A DNA stretch of 50,441 bases from JBFMFH01 sp040752275 (GCA_040752275.1 JBFMFH010000107.1:1-50441), one strand, 5' to 3'. Positions 27,259 to 36,878 are shown, counted from the stretch's first letter. Notes: generated by a model not told the origin, from the letters alone. A program made the numbers and translations.

Positions 27259-27656
27259 CGGCCGTCTTTGCCGACACCTCTGCTCTGCTCGCGCTACTGA
27301 ACGGTGAGGACCAGGACCACGACCGCGCGGCGCACGCCTTCGCGGCGTTGCGCGCGCGGCAGGCCCTGCTCGTCTCGACATCCTTCGTCCTCGTCGAAAC
27401 GTACGCACTGGTCGGCCGCCGGCTCGGCGTCGACGCGATCCGGACCTTCCGCTCGGACGTCGCGCCTCTCCTGGACGTAGTCTGGGTGGATGAGGCGCTT
27501 CACGACGCCGGCCTCGACCTGCTCCTGGATCGGCGCAAGCGGCGATTGAGCCTCGTCGACGCCGTGTCGTTTGTGACGATGCGGCTGAAGGGGCTGACCG
27601 AGGCGTTCGCGTTCGACCCTCACTTCGAGCAGGAGGGCTTCTCGCTCGTCCAGTGA
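27255..27656 (+). CDS. PIN-domain toxin (VapC-type ribonuclease)
   Basis: A 133-residue PIN-domain protein, predicted Mg-dependent RNase. Acidic active-site residues are seen in FADTSALLALLN (Asp7), SFVLVETYAL (Glu), LSLVDAVSFVTM (Asp) and AFDPHFEQEGF (Asp). The GTG start overlaps the antitoxin stop (GTGA), as is usual for VapBC pairs. The target RNA cannot be told from sequence. The 231 bp that follow before the next gene contain no recognisable feature. Confidence 0.87.
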   Translation: MTAVFADTSALLALLNGEDQDHDRAAHAFAALRARQALLVSTSFVLVETYALVGRRLGVDAIRTFRSDVAPLLDVVWVDEALHDAGLDLLLDRRKRRLSLVDAVSFVTMRLKGLTEAFAFDPHFEQEGFSLVQ

Positions 27657-27887
27657 CCGCCTGGGGCGAAGTGCCACGCCGCGCCGAGCGCTATCCTCGC
27701 GCGGCCGCGTCCTCGTGGCCCAATCGCGCCGTTGCACGAGCCCCGACGGGTGGTCCGGGCGTCCGGCCTACCAGCACGCCGTGCGAGTACGGGGGGTCGA
27801 AGGCATTGGTCTCTTGCGCCAGATTTACAGGACGATGCCGTGTCTGACCGCCTTCGCCACGCTAGTCGCGGCCCTGGCCTCCCTCCG

Positions 27888-30371
27888 CTAGTCGATTCGC
27901 AGCGCCACGACCGGGTTCAGTCGCGACGCGCGCCAGGCGGGCACGAGGTTGGCCAGCGCGGCAACGGCCAGGATGACCGCCACCGCCGTACCCCAGGCCA
28001 CCGCATCGGCGACGCCAACGCCGTACACCGCCCCGGCAATGACCATCGCGGATCCGGCGGCGAGGGGCACCCCCAGACCGATCCCGGCCAGCGCCACCCA
28101 TGCCCCGTGGCGCATGACCATGGCGAGCACGCCCTGGGGCGTCGAACCGATGGCCAGGCGGATCCCGATCTCGCGCGTGCGGCGCGCCACGGAGTAGGCG
28201 ATCACGCCGTACAACCCGATCGCCGCCAGGATGGCGCCGACAACCCCGATGATCCCCGCGAGCCAGGCGCCGGCCCGCACGGGCAGCAGCGTCGCCGCCA
28301 CCTGCGACTCCATCGTCTGGTCCTCGATGAAGACCAGGTTGGGCTCCATGGCCAGCAGCGTGCGGCGCATCTCGGCCAGCAGGTGCTCCGCGTCGCCGTG
28401 CGTCCGCGCCGCGAGCACCTGGTAACTGTCGACGCGCTGCGTCTGCGAGAAGTGCATCTGGGGTTGGGGTGCCTCACCGACCGTGCGGATCCGGTGATTC
28501 GAGACGACGCCGACGATCTCGACCGGCAGGCTGTTCGAGTCGCGCAGCATCACGCGCTGCCCGACCGCGCTCCGGCCGGGCCAGTAGCGCCTCGCCATCG
28601 TCTCGTTGATGACGGCGACGCGCGGCGTGTCGGGCGTGTCCGTTTCGGAGAACGTGCGGCCCTCGACAATCCTGACGCCCACCGTGTCGAAGTACTCGGG
28701 TGAGACGCGGACGCTCGACACCGTCGTGCCGGCGTCGCCAGGGGTGTTGTGGCCGGGGATGTGAAGCGACGTGTTGCTGAAGTTGATCGAGAACGGCAGG
28801 CGCGAGGCGAGCGTGACGTGCTCGACGCCCGGGATGGCCCGGACGCGCTCGACGGCCTGCTCCCAGAAGGGCCCGCTCTGCTCGTCCTCGTACCCGGCCA
28901 TTTCGGCGTCGGTCGCCACGGCCGCCAGGCCCGTCGGATCGAAGCCGATGTCGGCACGCTCCGCAGCCATCAGGCTTCGCGCGAGCAGGCCGCCCGACAG
29001 CAGCAGCACCAAGGCGAAGCTCATCTGCACGGCCACCAGCGCATCGCGCAATGTCCACCGGCGGCCGACGAGTGCAGGACTGCCGCCACCTGCGCGCAGG
29101 TCGCGCATGAGATCGGTTCGCGAGGCGCGCAGCGCCGGTGCGAGGCCGGCGGCCGCACCGGCCAGCGCCGTCGCCGCGAGCGTGAAGAGGAGCACGCGCG
29201 CGTTGAGGCCGAGGTCGAGCGTGAGCGGCAACGGCAGGCCGAGGTTGACCGTCGACACCGCCCGGGCGAGCCACCACGCGAGAAGGACGCCTCCGGCGCC
29301 GCCCAGCAGCGCCAGCACGAGGCTCTCGGCGATCAACGGGCGCAGCACCTGCCATCTCGAGGCACCGAGGGACTGGCGGATGGCCAGTTCCCTGGTGCGC
29401 GCCGACGCCCGCGCCAGGAGCATGTTGGCGACATTCGCGCACACGATGAGCAGCGCGAGGCCGAAGGCCGCGAGCAATCCCGCCGCGATCGGCACGAGCG
29501 CCTGGTTCGCTGCCGGGTGCAGCCGCACGTCGTTCGTCGGAATCGCCGACGTGCGGCGGCCCTTGTTCGTCTGGGGATACGCCTCGGCAAGCTGCGTCAT
29601 CACGACCTGGAGGTTGGCCTGCGCGGCGGTCGCGGTCACGCCCGGCTTGAGCCGTCCTTTCATGAACATCCAGCGCTGGCCGCGGCGGTCGAGACGGCTG
29701 GTCCCGGTTGGCGAGGCCACGCTCTCAGAGATCCCGGCAGGGTCCACTTCATTGACGTGGGCGACCGCCACCCACAGATCGGGATCGACCAGCGGCATCA
29801 TCCCGGTGAACGACGCTGGCGTGACGCCGACGATCGTGTAGTGATGGCCGCGGATGCGCAGGCTGCGGCCGAGGGCGTCCGGCGTTCCGCCCAGCTCGCG
29901 GCGCCAGAATCCGTCCGACACCATCGCCACACGTTCGGCCCCGGGGCGGTCGTCGTCAGCCGAGATCGTGCGGCCGATCTGCGCGCCAACGCCGAGCATC
30001 TCGAAGTAGTTGCCCGTCACAATCTCGCCGAACAAGAGCCGCGAGCGGTCTTCGAGATTCTGGGCCGCAATCATCGGCGAGAATCCCAGCATGTCGGAGA
30101 AGACCTCGTTGCGATCCCTGAAATCGAGATAATCGAGGTACGACCCGGTGCTGTACTGATCGCCATCGCTCCCGCTCGTGAAGACATCCACCAGTTCGTC
30201 CGGCGCCTTCACCGGCAGCGGCCGGAACAGCAGGGCGTCGGTCAGGCTGAAAATGGCGGTGTTGAAGCCGATCCCGACGGTCAGCGAGAGCACGGCGACG
30301 GCCGTGAAACCCGGGCTGCGGCGGAACCACCGGAGTGCGTGGCGGACATCGGTCAGAAGACCGCTGAGCAT
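27888..30371 (-). CDS. ADOP-type ABC transporter permease 1
   Basis: An 827-residue membrane protein with the duplicated MacB-PCD/FtsX layout of acidobacterial orphan permeases. The order is: first helix (~22-44), large extracytoplasmic domain (~50-280), three-helix FtsX block (~290-410; IVCANVANMLLARASARTRELAIRQSLGASRW), a second entry helix (~440), a second periplasmic domain (~460-690) and a terminal FtsX block (~700-820; SVARRTREIGIRLAIGSTP). GGGAGG precedes the ATG by seven bases. No ATPase gene is adjacent. Substrate unknown; lipoprotein, peptide or drug efflux is possible by analogy with MacB. Confidence 0.9.
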   Translation of the reverse strand: MLSGLLTDVRHALRWFRRSPGFTAVAVLSLTVGIGFNTAIFSLTDALLFRPLPVKAPDELVDVFTSGSDGDQYSTGSYLDYLDFRDRNEVFSDMLGFSPMIAAQNLEDRSRLLFGEIVTGNYFEMLGVGAQIGRTISADDDRPGAERVAMVSDGFWRRELGGTPDALGRSLRIRGHHYTIVGVTPASFTGMMPLVDPDLWVAVAHVNEVDPAGISESVASPTGTSRLDRRGQRWMFMKGRLKPGVTATAAQANLQVVMTQLAEAYPQTNKGRRTSAIPTNDVRLHPAANQALVPIAAGLLAAFGLALLIVCANVANMLLARASARTRELAIRQSLGASRWQVLRPLIAESLVLALLGGAGGVLLAWWLARAVSTVNLGLPLPLTLDLGLNARVLLFTLAATALAGAAAGLAPALRASRTDLMRDLRAGGGSPALVGRRWTLRDALVAVQMSFALVLLLSGGLLARSLMAAERADIGFDPTGLAAVATDAEMAGYEDEQSGPFWEQAVERVRAIPGVEHVTLASRLPFSINFSNTSLHIPGHNTPGDAGTTVSSVRVSPEYFDTVGVRIVEGRTFSETDTPDTPRVAVINETMARRYWPGRSAVGQRVMLRDSNSLPVEIVGVVSNHRIRTVGEAPQPQMHFSQTQRVDSYQVLAARTHGDAEHLLAEMRRTLLAMEPNLVFIEDQTMESQVAATLLPVRAGAWLAGIIGVVGAILAAIGLYGVIAYSVARRTREIGIRLAIGSTPQGVLAMVMRHGAWVALAGIGLGVPLAAGSAMVIAGAVYGVGVADAVAWGTAVAVILAVAALANLVPAWRASRLNPVVALRID

Positions 30372-30536
30372 GGGACGACCTCCCGGGGGAAGGACCCGAT
30401 GTGAGGTACTACGAACGGGGAGGCGTGGCGGTTTCGAACTCGTTCACGGTCTCGTCGGGGCATCGCAGCGTGCCTCGCGTGACCGGGATCCCGTCGATGC
30501 GGTTCACGGACTGCGGCCCTTGCGCTCCTCGGATCG

Positions 30537-31379
30537 TCAGTTCGGGACGACGCCACGCGTGGCCGGTGGGCTGCTCGACCGGCCACGCGCGCGCCGGCCA
30601 AGCAGCCACGCAACCACGATCACGGCCTCGAGTACCGTGAGCAGCAGCAGCGGCCGAAGGCCTTGCCGCTCGACCTCGTTCAACATCGACAGCCAGGCGG
30701 TGGCGTTGATCGCTCCATGGAGGATCATCGGCATCAGGAGGCTGCCTGACGCGTTCATAACGAGCGCGAAGAGAATGGCGGTCACCACCAGATAGACGCT
30801 GTAGCCTCCGACCGCCGCCGCAGCCCCGGCGACCCGTACGAGCTGCCACTGCATGGAGTCGCGGATGAGGAAGAGCGGGAGGTGCCAGAACGACCACACG
30901 ACCCCGACAACCAGCGCAGCCCGGACGAGACCAAGGGTCGTTTGCAGACGCGGCTGTGCGACGCCGCGCCAGCCCAGTTCCTCGCCGAAGCCGGTCTGAA
31001 GCATGAGGAACAGGAATACCGGCAGGACCTGCGGCAGGCGCGACGACACCGATGGGAGCGGCGCGCCGAGCCAGGCGTGCAGGGCGTAAGTGGCGGCCAG
31101 CAGCAGAGGGGCGAACAGCAGGACGCCCGCGTACCACCGGAACGGCACGCGCCACTGCAGGGCCGATCGCAGAAGGCGCCAGACAGCCGGCCGCCCACCT
31201 TCGAGGAGGACCGTGGTCACGGCGGCGATCCCTGGTCCGATCGCCGCCGCCAGCCCGAGCAGCGGGGGCACTGGAAACGGCGCCAGGCCGTACTGCGCCG
31301 CGATCAACGGCGCCACCGCGAAGCCGGAGATCAGGAACGTGAGGCCGAAGAAGATGCCGACCGGCTGCCGGGTTTGCAT
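30537..31379 (-). CDS. CPBP-family intramembrane metalloprotease
   Basis: A 280-residue integral membrane protein with about eight hydrophobic segments. The CPBP (Abi/CAAX-like) motifs are intact: EELGWRG (~133-139), FWHLP (~164-168) and HGAIN (~223-227). Such proteins cleave or bind membrane substrates and often give bacteriocin self-immunity or process prenylated peptides; nothing here fixes the role. The ATG at 31379 and a GTG at 31385 are both possible; neither has a clear ribosome site. It lies 29 bp after the second ADOP gene on the same strand, suggesting co-transcription. Confidence 0.85.
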   Translation of the reverse strand: MQTRQPVGIFFGLTFLISGFAVAPLIAAQYGLAPFPVPPLLGLAAAIGPGIAAVTTVLLEGGRPAVWRLLRSALQWRVPFRWYAGVLLFAPLLLAATYALHAWLGAPLPSVSSRLPQVLPVFLFLMLQTGFGEELGWRGVAQPRLQTTLGLVRAALVVGVVWSFWHLPLFLIRDSMQWQLVRVAGAAAAVGGYSVYLVVTAILFALVMNASGSLLMPMILHGAINATAWLSMLNEVERQGLRPLLLLTVLEAVIVVAWLLGRRARGRSSSPPATRGVVPN

Positions 31380-31408
31380 GGCCACACCGATGGGAGCCAG
31401 ACGAGCGG

Positions 31409-33868
31409 CTACTCCTGCCTCAGCGCAACCACCGGATCCACACGCATCGCACGCCAGGCGGGAATGAGGCTCGCCACCAGCGCCACGGCGACGAGGACAA
31501 CAACGACGGTCCCGTGCGTGGTCGGGTCGGACGGCGTCACTTGGAAGAGCAGGCTGCGCATGAGGCGTGTGAGCGCCAGGGCGCCAGCCAGTCCTGCCGC
31601 GGCGCCGATCGCGGTCAGCCCCAACGCCCGCCTGATCACCATCCCCAGGACCGCGCCACGTTGCGCACCAAGCGCGATCCGCACGCCGATCTCCCGGGTC
31701 CGCTCGGCAACAAGATATGCGAGGACACCGTAGAGTCCGACCGCGGCCAGCAGGAGCGCAACGCCGGCGAACAGCCCGGCGAGCAGCATGATGAGGCGCC
31801 GCTGGCCGACCGAGGCGCCGACCACCTCCTCGAGCGTCCGGATCTTCGCCACGGGCTGCTGCGGGTCCATCTCGCGCACCTGGGCCAGGACCGCCGACGT
31901 GAGCGACGCCGGCTCCACGGTCGACCGAACCACGACGCTCATCGCGGAGTAGGCGGTTCGGTTGTGGGGGTAGTACACGGTTGGCCGCACCGTGTCGTCG
32001 AGGCTCACGAGCCGCACATCGCCGACAACGCCAATCACCTCGTCGGTCACCTCAGGATCGCTCCAGCTCACCAGCAGCCGTTTGCCGATCGGGTCCTCAC
32101 CCGGCCACATCTCGCGGGCCATGGCCTCGTTCACGACGACAACGCCGGTTGTCGCCGGACGCGCCGACTCGGCGAACAGGACCACACTCGATGCGGGGGC
32201 GACCTCCGCTTCGGTGAACAGCCTGCCCAGCACGAGTGGAATCCCCATGGCGCGGAAGTAGTCGCTGCTGATCATGCGGACGTCGGTCACCGGCTCCTGC
32301 CCTTTGGACGGCTCCGGGCGATCCAGCCCGCGGAACCGGGTGGCGGCGCCAAGCCCGTCGAGCGGAAGGAAGCTGACGCTGCCGGCTGCAACGACGCCGG
32401 GCAGGCGTGTCAGACGGGTGGTCAGGTTCCGGAAGAAGGTGACGCGCGACGACGGGTCGTTGTAGGTCGCCCCGGGCAGGGAGATCTGAAAGGCCAGCAC
32501 GCGCTCGGGCTCGAACCCGGGGTCCACGGCCATCAGGTGCTGAAAGCTGCGGACGAGCAACCCGGCTCCCGCCAGCAGGATGATCGCCAGCGCGACTTCG
32601 GCAACGACCAGCGACGCGCGCAATCGGCCGTGGCGCGCACTCGTACCGCGCGCGCCCTCTCTCAGCGCATCGTTCAGATTGAGGCGCGAGGCGCTGACCG
32701 CCGGCGCAAGGCCGAACATGACGGCCGTGGCCAGCGAGAGGATAACGGCAAACGCCAGGACTCTGCCGTCAAGGGAAGCCGTCTCGAGCCGAGGGATGGG
32801 GAACTGCTCGGCCGTTGCCGAGAGCAATGTGCCGAGGCCCCAAGAGGCGAGCAGCACGCCCCCGACGGCACCCACCGACGCGAGCGCGAGACTCTCGACG
32901 AGCAACTGGCGTACCAACCGGAAGCGGCCGGCTCCGAGGGCGGCCCGCACGGCCAGTTCGCGCTGGCGCGACGTCGCGCGAGCGAGCAGCAGATTCGCGA
33001 CATTCACGCACGCAATCAGCAGGACGAACCCGACAGCCGCAAGCAATACGCCGAGGGCCGGCCGGACCGCCCCCACGAGCTGCTCCCCGAGCAGCACGAC
33101 ATTCGAGGCCCAACCGGCGTTCCGGTCGGGAAACTCCGCGGCCAGCCGCGCCGTGATTCGGTTCATGTCTGCCTGCGCCTGCGCCAATTCGACGCCGGGC
33201 CTCAGGCGGGCCACGGGGATCAGCCATCGGCCACCAGCGTCGCGCGCCGTATCGCTGAATCCCGCCGGCAGCCAGAGGTCGACTTTGCGATCCAACAGAT
33301 CGAAGGTCGGTGGCATGACGCCGACAATCGTCCGGACGCGGCCACTCACGGTCACGATTCCCCCAACCGCCGAGGCGGACCCACCGAAGCGTCGCTGCCA
33401 CAGTCGATGGCTGATGAGTGCCACGTCGTTGTCCGGATGGTCCTCTTCGGCCAGAAAGGTCCGCCCGACGAGCGCGTCGATCCCGAGGATTGGGAAGAGC
33501 TGGGCCGTCGCGAGCTGCAGGCCCACCTGCTCGGGCTCCCGCCCGGGGCTGGTCAGGCTGCCCGTCGCGGTGATCGAGAACGCGCCGAGGTCGGTGAACG
33601 ACTGTTGCGCGTCACGCCAGGCCAGGAAGTTGGCCGGCGAGACCACGTTCGTCTTCCGGTCGCGGGGGATGTTGTGCTCCCACACGACGACAAGCCGGTC
33701 GGGATCCCTGAACGGCGGCGGCGTCAGCAGCACGGCCTCGACGACGCTGAAGATGAGTGTGGAGGCGCCGATCCCGATGGCGAGCGTGGCGGCCGCCAGA
33801 GCCGTGAATCCAGGTCGCTTGGCCAACAGGCGCACGCCCATCCTGGCATCGTGCAGCAGGCTGCGCAT
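31409..33868 (-). CDS. ADOP-type ABC transporter permease 2
   Basis: A 819-residue duplicated MacB/FtsX permease. It starts MRSLLHDARMGVRLLAKRPGF, with GGGAGG before the ATG at 33868; the frame is open to 33904 but the upstream ATG lacks such a site. The first FtsX block has LIACVNVANLLLARATSRQRELAVRAALGAGRFRL, the second LVAERTREIGVRIALGAQRGAV. The end, PAWRAMRVDPVVALRQE, is the family's conserved tail. It is followed closely by the CPBP protease gene. No ATPase partner is nearby. Confidence 0.9.
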   Translation of the reverse strand: MRSLLHDARMGVRLLAKRPGFTALAAATLAIGIGASTLIFSVVEAVLLTPPPFRDPDRLVVVWEHNIPRDRKTNVVSPANFLAWRDAQQSFTDLGAFSITATGSLTSPGREPEQVGLQLATAQLFPILGIDALVGRTFLAEEDHPDNDVALISHRLWQRRFGGSASAVGGIVTVSGRVRTIVGVMPPTFDLLDRKVDLWLPAGFSDTARDAGGRWLIPVARLRPGVELAQAQADMNRITARLAAEFPDRNAGWASNVVLLGEQLVGAVRPALGVLLAAVGFVLLIACVNVANLLLARATSRQRELAVRAALGAGRFRLVRQLLVESLALASVGAVGGVLLASWGLGTLLSATAEQFPIPRLETASLDGRVLAFAVILSLATAVMFGLAPAVSASRLNLNDALREGARGTSARHGRLRASLVVAEVALAIILLAGAGLLVRSFQHLMAVDPGFEPERVLAFQISLPGATYNDPSSRVTFFRNLTTRLTRLPGVVAAGSVSFLPLDGLGAATRFRGLDRPEPSKGQEPVTDVRMISSDYFRAMGIPLVLGRLFTEAEVAPASSVVLFAESARPATTGVVVVNEAMAREMWPGEDPIGKRLLVSWSDPEVTDEVIGVVGDVRLVSLDDTVRPTVYYPHNRTAYSAMSVVVRSTVEPASLTSAVLAQVREMDPQQPVAKIRTLEEVVGASVGQRRLIMLLAGLFAGVALLLAAVGLYGVLAYLVAERTREIGVRIALGAQRGAVLGMVIRRALGLTAIGAAAGLAGALALTRLMRSLLFQVTPSDPTTHGTVVVVLVAVALVASLIPAWRAMRVDPVVALRQE

Positions 33869-34057
33869 GGTGATCCTCCCGGCCCTCCTGGGGGCTTTCA
33901 GCATTGGACGAACGGTGGAGTCCCCCGGTTCGACAATCGCACCATCTGCGGCTTCGCGGCCCTTGTCGCGGCCTTCGCCGGCCTCCTGTTCGGCTTGCTG
34001 GCCACCCGCGCGGCGCTCGATCCGCCGATGGTTGCGAGTGCTGGTGCCCGAACCGGT

Positions 34058-34675
34058 TCAGCGAAACGCGCGGGTGCGCGTCCGGTACCGGCGCATCTTG
34101 GCCAGAGCTCCGCAGCTGTCCATGCTGCACCACCGGCGCGTGTTGTTCTTTGAGTCGTCGAGGAAGAGCCACCCGCACTCGTCTGTGGCCGCGCACTCCT
34201 TGAGCCGGGTGGTCGGCGTGTGCTGCAGCAGATCGAGCGCGTCGAGGGCGAGACGCTTGAGCGGGAGCCAGACATCCTTCGACTCGCGCCGCCACACGAG
34301 ACGGTCGGCTGTACCAGGGTGGACAGCCAGGCTCCGCCACGCCTTCTGCAGCCAGGCATCGAGGTGCGCGACGGCCGCCTGGTCGGGCCGTCGGCCGTCC
34401 CGGCGCGCAACGAACAGCGCGTGGATGTGCTCCCGGAACCGCCGAACCTCGAGCAGCAGGGACGCGGGCGCGGCGGAGGCGGTGATCCGGCTTGCTTCGT
34501 TCCGGCCGAGCACGCCGGCTCGCTGAGCCCACTCGAGGTACCGCTGGACGCTGGCCAGGTAGTCCTCGTGCGGCGGCCGTTTGCGATCGTGGATGGTGTT
34601 GACGAAGTCGAGGGCCGGTCGCCCACCGACGAGCCGGATGTCGGCAATGGGCTTGGGGCGCGCGCCGTATCCCAT
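34058..34675 (-). CDS. CGNR-type zinc-finger regulator with altered motif
   Basis: A 205-residue protein with an N-terminal stress-sensing (ABATE) domain (~10-150; GGRPALDFVNTIHDRKRPPHEDYL) and a C-terminal zinc-finger/DNA-binding segment (~155-200; CAATDECGWLFLDDSKNNTRRWCSMDSCG..KMRRYRTR). Cysteines of the finger are intact, but the name-giving CGNR tetrad reads CGAL here. It is divergent from an EamA transporter across a short AT-rich region with a large dyad, so it is likely the repressor or activator of that transporter and of itself. The ATG at 34675 is the only plausible start. Confidence 0.85.
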   Translation of the reverse strand: MGYGARPKPIADIRLVGGRPALDFVNTIHDRKRPPHEDYLASVQRYLEWAQRAGVLGRNEASRITASAAPASLLLEVRRFREHIHALFVARRDGRRPDQAAVAHLDAWLQKAWRSLAVHPGTADRLVWRRESKDVWLPLKRLALDALDLLQHTPTTRLKECAATDECGWLFLDDSKNNTRRWCSMDSCGALAKMRRYRTRTRAFR

Positions 34676-34698
34676 GTGCGTAGACTATCAAAAATATG

Positions 34699-34727
34699 TT
34701 GACCGGTAAACATGCATGTGATATGTC
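34699..34727 (+). promoter_or_regulatory. possible promoter of the EamA gene
   Basis: TTGACC (34699-34704), a 17-bp spacer and TATGTC (34722-34727) would start transcription near 34734, about ten bases before the chosen ATG. Both boxes overlap the 33-bp dyad. The -35 is good and the -10 weak. Confidence 0.35.
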
Positions 34728-34734
34728 TACCGGT
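34702..34734. promoter_or_regulatory. 33-bp operator-like dyad between divergent genes
   Basis: The inverted arms ACCGGTAAACAT (34702-34713) and ATGTCTACCGGT (34723-34734) match at 11 of 12 positions around a 9-bp centre. The arms begin and end with the palindrome ACCGGT. The site lies in a 68-bp AT-rich gap between the CGNR-type regulator and the EamA transporter, overlapping the likely transporter promoter. This is the expected layout of an autoregulated divergent operator. Confidence 0.7.
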
Positions 34735-34743
34735 GATATAAGT

Positions 34744-35784
34744 ATGAGTGGTAACGTCGCGAAGCCAGACTCGACCCCCACCGGCCGGCGGGAACTCGAG
34801 GCGTCCGCCGCCGCGCGGGCAGCCGCACCACGGGTGCCCCGCGGATCGCCCGTGGCCACTGCGCTGGCCTTTCTGGTGATCTACCTGGTGTGGGGATCGA
34901 CCTACCTGGCGATCCGCTACGCGGTCGCGGAGATTCCTCCGCTCCTCACCGCGGGAGTCCGGCATCTGACCGCCGGCGCCCTCCTGTATCTCTGGGCCCG
35001 GCGGGCAGATGCCCGGCCGACCCCTGCCGAGTGGCGCTCGGCCGCCATCCTCGCTTTCTGGTTCTTCCTGCTCGGCCACGGCAGCCTGCACTGGGCCGAA
35101 CAGTTGGTGCCATCGGGCCTTGCCGCGCTCATCATCGCCACAGAACCGGTCTGGGTCGTGGTCGGTCTGATGGTGATCTCGCGCAGGAGCGTCTCCGCGC
35201 GGGTGGGCGCCGGACTTGTGATCGGCCTCGTTGGGGTCGGGGTCCTCTTCCAGGCCGCCGATCTCCGGATGAGTCCGGCACACCTCGGGGCCGGTCTGGC
35301 GGTCCTCGGCGGGGCCGTGGCCTGGTCCGTCGGCATTCTCTACACGCGCACAGCCGCCCTGGCCCGACAGGCGTCGCTCCGAGCCGCGACGACCCTCGCA
35401 TGCGGTGGCGGGTGGCTGCTCCTGGCCAGCCTTGTTGCCGGCGAGGACTCGGCGGCTATTCTCTCAGGCGTGTCGCCGCTGGCACTCGGGTCACTGGCTT
35501 ACCTCGTGGTCTTCGGATCGCTCATCGCGTACGCGGCCTACTTGTGGCTGCTCGAGCGGTGTTCGCCGACGCTGGTGGCAACCCACACCTACGTCAACCC
35601 CGTCGTCGCGGTCGTGATCGCCTGGGCGGCCGGTGACGGCTCGCTCGGACCGCAGGTCCTCCTCTCCAGCCTCCTCGTGCTGGCTGCCATCGCGCTCGTT
35701 GGACAGGACACGCGGCAGTCCGACCGGCCGGCCGACGCCGCCCGCTTGACCCGCCGCGGGAATCTCGCAGACGATGCGGCATGA
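34744..35784 (+). CDS. EamA/DMT-family exporter
   Basis: A 346-residue inner-membrane transporter of the drug/metabolite superfamily with about ten helices in two EamA repeats. The first has YLVWGSTYLAIRYAVAEIPPLLTAGVRHL (~45-73), the second GAVAWSVGILYTRTA and FGSLIAYAAYLWLLERCSPTLVATHTYVNPVVAV. I chose the ATG at 34744 because the earlier ATG at 34696 would put the operator-like dyad inside the gene. The N-terminal ~37 residues before helix 1 are polar. It likely exports amino acids, metabolites or a toxic compound; expression is probably controlled by the divergent regulator. Confidence 0.88.
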   Translation: MSGNVAKPDSTPTGRRELEASAAARAAAPRVPRGSPVATALAFLVIYLVWGSTYLAIRYAVAEIPPLLTAGVRHLTAGALLYLWARRADARPTPAEWRSAAILAFWFFLLGHGSLHWAEQLVPSGLAALIIATEPVWVVVGLMVISRRSVSARVGAGLVIGLVGVGVLFQAADLRMSPAHLGAGLAVLGGAVAWSVGILYTRTAALARQASLRAATTLACGGGWLLLASLVAGEDSAAILSGVSPLALGSLAYLVVFGSLIAYAAYLWLLERCSPTLVATHTYVNPVVAVVIAWAAGDGSLGPQVLLSSLLVLAAIALVGQDTRQSDRPADAARLTRRGNLADDAA

Positions 35785-35966
35785 CGCGGGCGGCTGGCGG
35801 GGGATCAGTTCATACTCCTCCTCCTCCGACTCACCATCGCAGCGTGGCGTGTGTCGCGTCCGGGGAGTTCAGGCTGCCGCGCGCGGGGAGCGTGCAGGCG
35901 CACCGCGCTGCCACGCGTTCGTGGCGGGAGGGTTTGCGAGTCTACAAGCCAGTGAAGAGCGGTCTC

Positions 35967-36854
35967 ATGAGAGACATAGCGCGTTGCGCGGTGGTCATCG
36001 CCTCCGCGGCTACGCTTGTTGCGACGGCCTGCGCGGGAGGAGGACCGATGTCACGCAACTCGAGTATGCACGGAACGGTCAGGTCCGCTGACGGGGTCTC
36101 GGTTGCGTTCACCTCGAGCGGCACGGGCGATCCCGCGCTGGTGTTCGTCCACGGCGGCCTCGCCAATCGCACGTTCTGGCACAACCAGATCCCGCACCTG
36201 TCTTTGCGCTATCGCATCGTCACGGTCGATCTGGCCGGTCACGGCGAGTCGGGCGGGAACCGCGTGGATTGGTCCATTCCGCGGTTCGGCGAGGACGTGC
36301 AGGCTGTCGTCGCTCATCTTGCGCTCGACCGGCTCGTGCTCTTCGGCAACTCCCTGGGCGGACCTGTCGCGCTCGAGGCCGCGGCGCGGCTTCCGGGACG
36401 CGTGCTCGGCGTCGTCGGCGTTGACACGTTCCATGACGCGACAGAGACCATCGACGAAACGAGCGCCCGTGCGCGCGCGGATGCGTTCGCTGCGGACCCG
36501 GCGGGCTCGTGCCGGGCGATGGTGGCGCAGCTCTTCCACCCGGGGCGGCACCCCGAGGTGCTTGCGTGGGCCGAGGCCGAGATGCTCCGCACGCCCCCGG
36601 AGGTGACAGTGCCCATGCTGGCCAGCTTCGGCGGGTACGACCTGCCGGGCGCGTTCCGCCGGGCCGGCGTGCCCATCCGCGCCATCAACGGCGACCTGTG
36701 GCCGACCGACATTGCCCGCAACCGGACAGTCGTGCCGGACTTCGACGCCATCGTGATGCCTGGCACCGGCCACTATCCCATGCTCGAACAGCCGGAGGCG
36801 TTCAACGAGCTCGTCGTTCGGGTGGTCTCAGGACTGGACCGGCGGACGAAGTGA
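35967..36854 (+). CDS. alpha/beta hydrolase, predicted lipoprotein
   Basis: A 295-residue hydrolase. The chosen ATG at 35967 gives MRDIARCAVVIASAATLVATAC, a short signal sequence with a plausible lipobox cysteine. The nucleophile elbow is GNSLGG, the oxyanion region VFVHGGLANRTFW, the acid probably in INGDLWPTD and the catalytic histidine in PGTGHYPMLEQPEAF. The frame is open upstream to 35781 but without signal or domain features. The reaction is unknown (esterase, peptidase or lactonase). It converges with the VWFA-related gene downstream. Confidence 0.82.
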   Translation: MRDIARCAVVIASAATLVATACAGGGPMSRNSSMHGTVRSADGVSVAFTSSGTGDPALVFVHGGLANRTFWHNQIPHLSLRYRIVTVDLAGHGESGGNRVDWSIPRFGEDVQAVVAHLALDRLVLFGNSLGGPVALEAAARLPGRVLGVVGVDTFHDATETIDETSARARADAFAADPAGSCRAMVAQLFHPGRHPEVLAWAEAEMLRTPPEVTVPMLASFGGYDLPGAFRRAGVPIRAINGDLWPTDIARNRTVVPDFDAIVMPGTGHYPMLEQPEAFNELVVRVVSGLDRRTK

Positions 36855-36878
36855 CGGCAGCGGCGAGAAGCCCCGAGC

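Noticed and set aside
27657..27887. Possible small gene between the VapC-type toxin and ADOP permease 1
   Set aside because: Open frames here are short, Arg-rich and lack ribosome sites; nothing recognisable.
31514..34153. 879-codon plus-strand frame opposite ADOP permease 2
   Set aside because: Shadow frame of a GC-rich membrane protein gene, with polar low-complexity translation.
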